Positions 7,467 through 12,924 of a stretch of 12,924 bases of DNA are shown piece after piece. A model generated the notes under the pieces. It made no database searches and was not told the origin of the DNA. It saw only the letters and a program-made list of their open reading frames with translations. The first letter of the stretch is position 1, and each line of letters starts with the position of its first letter. The stretch is from positions 1 through 12,924 of the forward strand of contig JAYNFX010000039.1 of assembly GCA_038106885.1 (NCBI GenBank), in the 5' to 3' direction. This stretch comes from UBA3537 sp038106885. Lineage in GTDB: Bacteria; Bacteroidota; Bacteroidia; Flavobacteriales; Flavobacteriaceae. Made by a program: the position numbers and the translations under genes.

Positions 7467-7507
7467 TCTTTGTTTTACAGTTAGTCAAATTAGTGTTAAA
7501 ACAAAGA
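7467..7507. promoter_or_regulatory. Inverted repeat with 11-bp arms between DUF2520 and ccsBA
   Basis: TCTTTGTTTTA (7467-7477) and TAAAACAAAGA (7497-7507) are perfect reverse complements separated by 19 bp. It lies mid-way in the 150-bp divergent region, upstream of the ccsBA -7 element. It could be a binding site for a regulator of either gene, or a stem in the DUF2520 leader. It has no U-tract placement suggesting a terminator, and no gene end points into it. Confidence 0.35.
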
Positions 7508-7536
7508 AAATTAGATTAAATTCTACAAAAAGTAAG

Positions 7537-7544
7537 TAAATTTG
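7537..7544 (+). promoter_or_regulatory. Candidate -7 promoter element of ccsBA
   Basis: TAAATTTG matches the Bacteroidota -7 consensus TAnnTTTG exactly and ends 26 nt before the ccsBA ATG, the same offset as at lpdA. No good TTTG/TTG -33 element stands 19-21 bp upstream, so this may be a weak or activated promoter. The leader would be only about 20 nt. Confidence 0.45.
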
Positions 7545-7556
7545 CGTTCCATTTAA

Positions 7557-7572
7557 TTATCATATAGTTAAT
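7557..7572. repeat. Direct repeat copy 2 at the ccsBA start
   Basis: TTATCATATAGTTAAT differs at one base from the copy at 7414-7429. This copy fills the short expected leader of ccsBA and covers the first two bases of its ATG, so protein binding here would affect both initiation of transcription and translation. Confidence 0.35.
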
Positions 7573-10500
7573 GTTAAAAAAAATAGCCAATTTTCTTTTT
7601 TCTACTAGATTAACAGCATTTTTATTTTTAGCATTTGCCATAGCCATGGCAATCGGTACTTTTTTAGATGTGGGTCAAGAAACTTCACCGACTCCTTATT
7701 CTAGAAATCTTATTTACAATGCTTTTTGGTTTGAGCTAATTATGGTTGTTTTTCTTATAAACTTCGTTGGCAATATCTTTAGATACAAGTTACTAAGAAG
7801 AGAAAAGTGGGCAACACTAGTACTTCATTTATCATTTATTTTTATTTTGTCTGGTGCTTTTTTAACTAGATATCATGGATTTGAAGGGGTTATGTCCATA
7901 AGAGAAGGTGCAACTGAAGATTCTTTTTTATCTGAAAAAACATATTTGACTTTTTATGTTGATGGCAAATATGAAATTGATGGACAATTACAGCGTCTTG
8001 TTATAGAAAAAGATGTTGATTTTTCACCACGGCTTGACAATGAATTTAAATTTTCTGCAATTTATGGAGATACTCCAATTGAAGTTGAACTGGTTGATTT
8101 CATTAAGGGAGCTGAGGAAGATGTAATACCTGATCCTTCTGGAGAATATTATTTGAAATTAGTAGAGGCAGGCAATGGCGTACCACACAATCATTTTCTC
8201 AAACTAGGAGAAGTTAGCAGTATACATAATGTTTTATATGCGCTTAATAAACCAACTGAAGGTGCTGTAAATTTGACATACTCTTTTTCTGATGAGACCT
8301 TATCAATAAATTCTCCTTTTGGTGGCGAATTTATGACTATGGCTACAGGTGTTCAAGGAGTTTTAGACAAAGATGTCAATCAACCTTTGGTTTTGAGATC
8401 AAGATATATTATTGGAAATCAAGCTATTGTTTTTCCAAAACCTTTGATAAAAGGTGTTTTTGATATAGTAAAAAAATCAAAACTTTTAAAAGGTGATGAG
8501 GATGGTATTGAACTTAAAATTACAACTGACAACCAAACCGAGAGCATTAAATTATTAGGTGGAAAAGGGATAAATAATCCATTTAAGGAAATTAAAATAG
8601 GAGGACTTGATTTTGCCATTAAATACGGTTCAAAGTTTTTAGACCTTCCCTTTAAAATAAAGTTAAATGATTTTATTGCTGAACGTTACCCAGGAACTGA
8701 AAAAAGTTATTCATCTTTTGAGAGTAAAGTCACAGTTACGGATCCTGAAGAAGGAGAGTTTGATTTTCATATTTACATGAATAACATATTAAACCATCGT
8801 GGATATAGATTTTTTCAATCCTCATTTGATCCAGATGAACGCGGTACAATATTATCCGTAAACCATGATTATTGGGGCACTTTGTTTACTTATGTTGGTT
8901 ATTATCTTCTATACTTTGGATTATTGGCAATACTCTTGAGCAAAGGAGCTAGAATGGAATTTTTACGAAAACAATTAAAGGCAGTTGAGAGAAAAAAATC
9001 AAAACTATTAATTATACTGTTCTTTTTACCAGCTTTTATTCAATCACAGAATATTCATTCTTCAGATCATAATTTCAAAGCTCCTACTGTATCTCAAATT
9101 GATTCTATCCTTGAAAAAAATATAACACCAATTGATCAGTCATCTAAATTTGGGTATTTAGTTATTCAAGATGCAGATGGTAGAATGAAACCTGTTAACA
9201 CATTTGCATCTGAAATTTTAAGAAAATTATCTAAGAAAGACACTTATAAAAATTATACTGCAGATCAGATTTTTTTGTCAATGCAAGAAAGTCCACAGCT
9301 TTGGTATAATGTTCCAATTATATATTTAAAATCAAAAAAGGGAGATACAATTAGAAATATTATTGGTTTGAAAAATAATCAAAAATATGCAGCACTTGTT
9401 GATTTTCTAGATCCAAACTTGAATTATAAACTTGGACCTTATCTTGAAGATGCATATAGTGCTAAAATCCCTACAGCAATCCAAAAAGATTTTATTGAAG
9501 CTGACCAACGTGTGAGTTTACTTTTTAACACACTAGAAGGTGAAGTTTTGCGATTATTTCCAATTCCTGAAGATGAAAATAACAATTGGGTTTCATCAAA
9601 GGAATTTGTTATGAAAGATATTAAGCTTTCAGATTCTTTGTATGGTAATTTTATAAAAACAGGTTTTTTAGCTTATCTCTCTACATTGCAAAGAGACAAA
9701 CAGTTTGATAATGATTTTGCTTCAAGCAGTAAGCTTTTAGAAGCAATTAAAAAAACTCAAATAAAGTATGGGGGAGATACTATGATTTCTGAAGATAAAA
9801 TTTCTACTGAAATTCTATACAATAAATACGATATTTTTAAAAATCTTTTCAGTTACTACATGTATTTCAGCACTTTGATGTTTGTGTTTTTAATTATTCA
9901 AATGTTATGGAATAATAACAAAATTATAACCTTTTCATCGACCTTTTTTAAATTACTTATTTACTTATGTTTCGTATTGCATACAATAGGTTTGATAGTT
10001 AGATGGTATATTTCTGGACATGCTCCATGGAGTGATGCATATGAATCTATGATTTATGTAGCATGGGCTACTATGGCATTTGGAGTTATGCTAGGTTACA
10101 AAAGCAATTTAACTTTTGCATCAACAGCCTTTGTGACATCAATGATTTTAATGATTGCACATTGGAATTGGATGGACCCCTCAATTGGTAATCTACAACC
10201 TGTTTTAAATAGTTATTGGCTCATGATTCATGTTGCAATAATTGTTGGCAGCTATGGACCACTTGCTCTGGGAATGATATTAGGAATTATTTCATTGCTA
10301 TTGATGTTTTTAACAAACAAAAATAATAAAGGAATTATGATGTTGAACATTAAAGAGCTAACAGTTATAAATGAGATGTCTTTAACTGTAGGTCTTGTGA
10401 TGTTAACAATTGGAAATTTCCTAGGTGGAATGTGGGCAAATGAAAGCTGGGGACGTTATTGGGGTTGGGACCCGAAAGAGACATGGGCTTTGATTAGTAT

Positions 10501-10963
10501 TATGATTTATGCTTTTGTAATTCACATGCGCTTAATTCCTGGTCTTCGCAGCCCTGTAAATTTTAATCTCGCATCAGTTTTGGCTTTTGGAAGTATTTTA
10601 ATGACTTATTTTGGAGTTAATTTTTATTTAGCTGGGCTTCATTCTTATGCTAAAGATGATCAAGAAATTAGTCTAGTTTTTATTTTACTTGCAATTCAAA
10701 TAATTTTCTACTTATACTCTTTAGCATTATTTAAAAATAAAATAAATTATTCAAGCGCTTCTAATATTTTAGGAAGTTCATATTATAGAACCAAATACTT
10801 AATGTATTTCTTCCCACTAATCTCAATTATTACTTTTTGTATTTCATCTTTTTTTAATATGAATATTGAAAGTTATTTTGCTTTAATTGTCCAGTTAATA
10901 TTTTATCTATCTATAATTTCTTTTTACAAATCAAAGGTTAAAAATTTCAAAGCAATTGATTAA
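7571..10963 (+). CDS. ccsBA: Fused cytochrome c synthase CcsBA (ResB-CcsA)
   Basis: This is the system II synthase that exports haem and attaches it to CXXCH motifs of c-type cytochromes outside the cytoplasmic membrane. The ResB/CcsB part has membrane segments near 13-33, 50-70, 82-100 and 438-458 around a periplasmic domain. A signal-like hydrophobic stretch (about 479-493) leads into a second soluble domain to about 755. The CcsA part then begins, with GHAPWSDAYES (H817) and the haem-binding tryptophan-rich motif WGRYWGWDPKETW (960-972). H86, H887, H985 and H1024 are candidates for the four conserved haem histidines. The H985-H1024 spacing (39) equals that known for Helicobacter hepaticus CcsBA. 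Beyond about 1058 lie two extra membrane segments not needed for the core. At 1130 residues it is complete and slightly long. Its last 17 bp overlap the HAD gene on the other strand. Confidence 0.95.
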   Translation: MLKKIANFLFSTRLTAFLFLAFAIAMAIGTFLDVGQETSPTPYSRNLIYNAFWFELIMVVFLINFVGNIFRYKLLRREKWATLVLHLSFIFILSGAFLTRYHGFEGVMSIREGATEDSFLSEKTYLTFYVDGKYEIDGQLQRLVIEKDVDFSPRLDNEFKFSAIYGDTPIEVELVDFIKGAEEDVIPDPSGEYYLKLVEAGNGVPHNHFLKLGEVSSIHNVLYALNKPTEGAVNLTYSFSDETLSINSPFGGEFMTMATGVQGVLDKDVNQPLVLRSRYIIGNQAIVFPKPLIKGVFDIVKKSKLLKGDEDGIELKITTDNQTESIKLLGGKGINNPFKEIKIGGLDFAIKYGSKFLDLPFKIKLNDFIAERYPGTEKSYSSFESKVTVTDPEEGEFDFHIYMNNILNHRGYRFFQSSFDPDERGTILSVNHDYWGTLFTYVGYYLLYFGLLAILLSKGARMEFLRKQLKAVERKKSKLLIILFFLPAFIQSQNIHSSDHNFKAPTVSQIDSILEKNITPIDQSSKFGYLVIQDADGRMKPVNTFASEILRKLSKKDTYKNYTADQIFLSMQESPQLWYNVPIIYLKSKKGDTIRNIIGLKNNQKYAALVDFLDPNLNYKLGPYLEDAYSAKIPTAIQKDFIEADQRVSLLFNTLEGEVLRLFPIPEDENNNWVSSKEFVMKDIKLSDSLYGNFIKTGFLAYLSTLQRDKQFDNDFASSSKLLEAIKKTQIKYGGDTMISEDKISTEILYNKYDIFKNLFSYYMYFSTLMFVFLIIQMLWNNNKIITFSSTFFKLLIYLCFVLHTIGLIVRWYISGHAPWSDAYESMIYVAWATMAFGVMLGYKSNLTFASTAFVTSMILMIAHWNWMDPSIGNLQPVLNSYWLMIHVAIIVGSYGPLALGMILGIISLLLMFLTNKNNKGIMMLNIKELTVINEMSLTVGLVMLTIGNFLGGMWANESWGRYWGWDPKETWALISIMIYAFVIHMRLIPGLRSPVNFNLASVLAFGSILMTYFGVNFYLAGLHSYAKDDQEISLVFILLAIQIIFYLYSLALFKNKINYSSASNILGSSYYRTKYLMYFFPLISIITFCISSFFNMNIESYFALIVQLIFYLSIISFYKSKVKNFKAID

Positions 10964-11603
10964 TATTTTCATATTTAATACTATCATAGTCAGATATGAC
11001 CATATCAGCAAGTGAATAATCTTGATTTCTGCTATTTTTACTCTGATAGGCAATACAAAATATACCCGCTCTTTTTGCAGCTAAAATTCCATTGCTTGAA
11101 TCTTCTATTACAATACACTCATTATTCAATACACAAGCAGATTTTGCAGCTTTGTTGAAAATTTCAGGATGAGGTTTCGAGGCTTTTAAATCAGCTCCAC
11201 TGAGTTTATCTATAAAATATTTATCTAAATCAAACCTTTTAGTGATGTTATTAATTGTAAACATTGAAGCAGATGAAGCTAAGACTAATTTAAGGCCATT
11301 TTGAAAATAATTTTTGATTAAATCTTCAACTCCATCAATTAATTTTAATTGATTGTCTTCGTAAAATAGCTTTGTAAAGTTATTCCGTTTTATATCAACT
11401 AGTTTTTGGGGATTGATTTTTAAATTAAAGAATTCACACAATTGCTTACATATGCTAATTGTAGATTGGCCTGTAAATTCATCATACATTTTTAAACTTA
11501 CATCAATTCCAACTTCTTCAAACATTTGAATGTATGCCTTGTGGTGTAATGGTTCAGTATCAACTATAACACCATCCATATCAAATAGCATTGCTTTAAG
11601 CAT
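10947..11603 (-). CDS. HAD-IA family hydrolase, beta-phosphoglucomutase/sugar phosphatase type
   Basis: This is a capped HAD phosphatase acting on a small phosphorylated metabolite, probably a sugar phosphate. It starts MLKAMLFDMDGVIVDTEPLH, giving nucleophile D8 and acid/base D10. Motif II is LASSAS (S110), motif III K143 in KASKPHPEIF, and motif IV VIEDSSNG (E167, D168). Residues 18-85 form the helical C1 cap. Beta-phosphoglucomutase has an arginine at about 49 that is not matched here (GQSTISICKQ), so a sugar-phosphate phosphatase of the YniC/YcjU kind is as likely as a mutase. The 218 residues are typical. The ATG at 11603 follows a TAnnTTTG element by 30 nt. The gene is alone on its strand here, and its end is antisense to the last 17 bp of ccsBA. 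Confidence 0.88.
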   Translation of the reverse strand: MLKAMLFDMDGVIVDTEPLHHKAYIQMFEEVGIDVSLKMYDEFTGQSTISICKQLCEFFNLKINPQKLVDIKRNNFTKLFYEDNQLKLIDGVEDLIKNYFQNGLKLVLASSASMFTINNITKRFDLDKYFIDKLSGADLKASKPHPEIFNKAAKSACVLNNECIVIEDSSNGILAAKRAGIFCIAYQSKNSRNQDYSLADMVISDYDSIKYENINQLL

Positions 11604-11609
11604 ATTTTA

Positions 11610-11682
11610 TTTTTTTTTAACGAATATAAATATCAAATTTATTTTTTTTTGCAATTATTAGAGATATCTAACATTTTTTTTT
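11610..11682. repeat. Three T9 tracts phased at exactly 32 bp
   Basis: Runs of nine T lie at 11610-11618, 11642-11650 and 11674-11682. Both start-to-start steps are 32 bp, close to three helical turns, and the 23-bp spacers are unrelated in sequence. Phased T-tracts bend DNA, and these fill the 106-bp gap between the divergent HAD and small membrane-protein genes. The HAD -7 element sits between the first two tracts. Confidence 0.45.
11634..11641 (-). promoter_or_regulatory. Candidate -7 promoter element of the HAD gene
   Basis: On the minus strand the bases read TAAATTTG, identical to the ccsBA -7 element and an exact fit to TAnnTTTG. It ends 30 nt before the HAD start codon. No clear TTG -33 element is seen at the right distance, so the call rests on the -7 match and the shared offset. 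Confidence 0.4.
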
Positions 11683-11709
11683 ATTTTCGAACTTTAAATA
11701 AATGCTTCA

Positions 11710-11895
11710 ATGAAATTTATTAAATTACTAGGAATTACTAACGCACTTTTGCTTTTGCTTTGTGTGTTAATTATCATAGTGTCCGAATATTTATTTTTCA
11801 CCGGTGACCAATTACATGGAATATTTGTAGGGATCTGGGCTCCCATGCTTGTTGGACTTATGATATTTTTTAAACTCTTTCGACTTGGCCGCTAA
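11710..11895 (+). CDS. Small two-helix membrane protein, unrecognised
   Basis: I do not recognise this 61-residue protein. It has two strongly hydrophobic stretches, about residues 9-31 and 37-56, joined by a short polar link FTGDQLHG. It begins with the positive MKFIK and ends in basic FKLFRLGR, which predicts an integral membrane hairpin with both ends inside. The segment GIFVGIWAPMLVGLM looks conserved-type rather than random. It starts at ATG 11710; another ATG at 11702 is out of frame. A degenerate -7 element TATTTTCG (11682-11689) lies 20 nt upstream and abuts the third T9 tract. Its stop overlaps the next small gene by 11 bp, so the two products are probably made together. Real gene status is supported by that overlap and by the coherent membrane topology. 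Confidence 0.7.
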   Translation: MKFIKLLGITNALLLLLCVLIIIVSEYLFFTGDQLHGIFVGIWAPMLVGLMIFFKLFRLGR

Positions 11896-11989
11896 CGACA
11901 TCGTATTATATTTTTCAATTTTTGTTTCTGTATGCGTTGCAGTATGGGCTTTTGTTCTCATTAAACAGTTTAATGACTTAGACAATTAA
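11885..11989 (+). CDS. Tiny single-helix membrane protein, TTG start
   Basis: A 34-residue frame starts at TTG 11885, 11 bp before the end of the 61-residue gene, and stops at TAA 11987. The product opens with MAAND, has one hydrophobic helix at about residues 6-26 (IVLYFSIFVSVCVAVWAFVL), and ends in the polar tail IKQFNDLDN. An in-frame stop at 11861-11863 rules out a longer form, and there is no ATG in the frame. The architecture resembles small accessory subunits of respiratory or transport complexes, but I recognise no family. The overlap suggests translational coupling to the gene before it. It is 21 bp from the PLP-enzyme gene. It could be spurious, given its size and TTG start. The clean helix-plus-acidic-tail design argues it is real. 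Confidence 0.5.
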   Translation: MAANDIVLYFSIFVSVCVAVWAFVLIKQFNDLDN

Positions 11990-12010
11990 TAGCATTTAAA
12001 ATTATCTTCA

Positions 12011-12924
12011 ATGCTTAAACGTGATAATGGTATAAATACAATTTGTACCCACACTGGTTCAGTAGATGATACAGTTTACGGTGGTGCTACTTCACCAATA
12101 TATTTATCAACATCTTACTCATTTGTTGATAATATCACAAATAGATATCCTAGATATTTCAACACTCCAAATCAAGAGTTTTTGGCAAAAAAAGTTGCGG
12201 CTCTAGAAAAATCTGAGTCTGCAATGATTTTTTCATCTGGGATGGCTGCTATTTCAAATGTAATGTTAATGGCCTTAAAAGCAGGTGATCATGCAGTTAT
12301 TCAAAATGACATTTATGGAGGTACTAGAAATTTTATAGAGAAACATTTTAAATCTTTCGGAATTGAATACACATTTACTAAAGATTTGAAAAAAAATGCA
12401 TTTTCAGAATGCATTAAAAACAATACTAAATTGATATATATTGAAACTCCTTCAAATCCTCTCTTGAAATTAGTTGATATATTTTCTATAGGTCAATTGG
12501 GTAGGAGTAAAGGGGTTTTGACTGTTATTGATAACACCTTTGCAACTCCAATTGTACAACGACCTATAACCTTAGGTATTGATATTGTTATTCATTCAGC
12601 TACAAAATATTTTGGTGGGCATAGTGATATTACTGCTGGTGCTGTTGCTTCATCAAAATCAATAATTGATAAGCTTTGGCATTTATCAAAAGATTTTGGT
12701 GGTAGCTTAAGCGATTTTTCGGTTTGGATGTTAGAACGAAGTATGAAAACTCTTTCTATTCGTGTGAAAGCTCAACAAAAAAATGCTAAAAAATTAGCAG
12801 TTTTCCTTGATTCTCATAAAGCTATTAAAAAAGTTTATTATCCGGGATTAGAAAGTCATGAGGATTATGCTTTAGCAAAAACACAAATGAAAGGTTTTGG
12901 TGCAATGATGTCATTCGAACTTGT
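12011..12924 (+). CDS. Trans-sulfuration family PLP enzyme (Cys/Met metabolism), 3' truncated
   Basis: This is a member of the cystathionine gamma-synthase / cystathionine beta-lyase / gamma-lyase / methionine gamma-lyase family, linking cysteine, homocysteine and methionine. The 304 residues present run off the right edge. The family has about 380-400, so roughly 80-100 are missing. The ATG at 12011 opens MLKRDNGINTICTHTG. Visible sites are Y46 and R48 in RYPRYFNTP (bind the partner subunit's cofactor phosphate), SSGMAA (75-80), Y102 in DIYGGT (stacks on the cofactor), D174 in IDNTFATP (cofactor ring nitrogen) and K199 in HSATKYFGGHSD (the Schiff-base lysine). All core PLP contacts are present. 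The usual NPT after YxR reads NTPN. Which reaction it catalyses cannot be decided from these motifs, so no symbol is given. It lies 21 bp after the tiny membrane gene and could share its transcript. Confidence 0.92.
   Translation, partial: MLKRDNGINTICTHTGSVDDTVYGGATSPIYLSTSYSFVDNITNRYPRYFNTPNQEFLAKKVAALEKSESAMIFSSGMAAISNVMLMALKAGDHAVIQNDIYGGTRNFIEKHFKSFGIEYTFTKDLKKNAFSECIKNNTKLIYIETPSNPLLKLVDIFSIGQLGRSKGVLTVIDNTFATPIVQRPITLGIDIVIHSATKYFGGHSDITAGAVASSKSIIDKLWHLSKDFGGSLSDFSVWMLERSMKTLSIRVKAQQKNAKKLAVFLDSHKAIKKVYYPGLESHEDYALAKTQMKGFGAMMSFEL

Noticed and set aside
7486..7509. Minus-strand -7 element for the DUF2520 operon
   Set aside because: The best matches (CAAATTAG and CAAAGAAA on +) miss one or two consensus bases, and no -33 partner is at the right distance.
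8419..8619. 66-residue open frame on - inside ccsBA
   Set aside because: It is antisense to a conserved part of ccsBA and low in complexity (Ser/Pro/Ile/Leu rich), with no promoter or domain.
11990..12010. SAM riboswitch or other leader for the trans-sulfuration gene
   Set aside because: Only 21 bp separate it from the preceding small frame, too short for any known SAM riboswitch, and the region shows no paired helices.
1..12924. tRNA genes, CRISPR arrays, insertion sequences or phage genes
   Set aside because: No tRNA T-loop pattern in a foldable context, no regularly spaced identical repeats, no transposase or integrase motif, and nearly every base is in a housekeeping-type gene.

Overview
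The window is AT-rich, densely coded chromosomal DNA from what looks like a member of Bacteroidota, probably an uncultivated, streamlined (marine-type) Flavobacteriales. Four observations point there. Starts lack Shine-Dalgarno sequences. Three gene starts are preceded by a TAnnTTTG-type -7 element. Cytochrome c biogenesis is a fused ResB-CcsA giant protein. The DUF2520, KdsC-like and Maf genes stand next to ccsBA, an order I recall from flavobacteria. The species assignment is inference.

Left part (1-5564, all on +): a 5'-truncated Lrp/AsnC regulator; then lpdA (dihydrolipoamide dehydrogenase) behind its own promoter, with a perfect 14-bp palindrome at the expected transcription start; then a tight pabB-tilS-yheT group (folate precursor synthesis, tRNA-Ile lysidine synthesis, alpha/beta hydrolase).

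Middle part (5550-10963): a minus-strand operon (read from the right: DUF2520 Rossmann protein, KdsC-like HAD phosphatase, Maf nucleotide pyrophosphatase), with genes overlapping by 8 bp or separated by 7 bp. It diverges from the 1130-residue ccsBA across a 150-bp intergenic region. That region carries a -7 element, an 11-bp inverted repeat and a 16-bp direct repeat whose copies lie on the two start codons.

Right part (10947-12924): a minus-strand HAD-IA (beta-phosphoglucomutase-like) phosphatase; a 106-bp divergent gap with three T9 tracts exactly 32 bp apart; two tiny overlapping membrane-protein genes (61 and 34 residues), the second starting at TTG; and a trans-sulfuration-type PLP enzyme that runs off the right edge.

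Both convergent gene pairs (yheT/maf and ccsBA/HAD) overlap tail to tail by 15 and 17 bp, so neither has an intergenic terminator. No non-coding stretch exceeds 300 bases. I see no tRNA, rRNA, CRISPR array, transposon or phage gene. The content is mostly housekeeping. I find no clear new multi-gene system. The best leads are the lpdA palindrome, the two small membrane proteins, the extra C-terminal membrane segments of CcsBA and the phased T-tracts.
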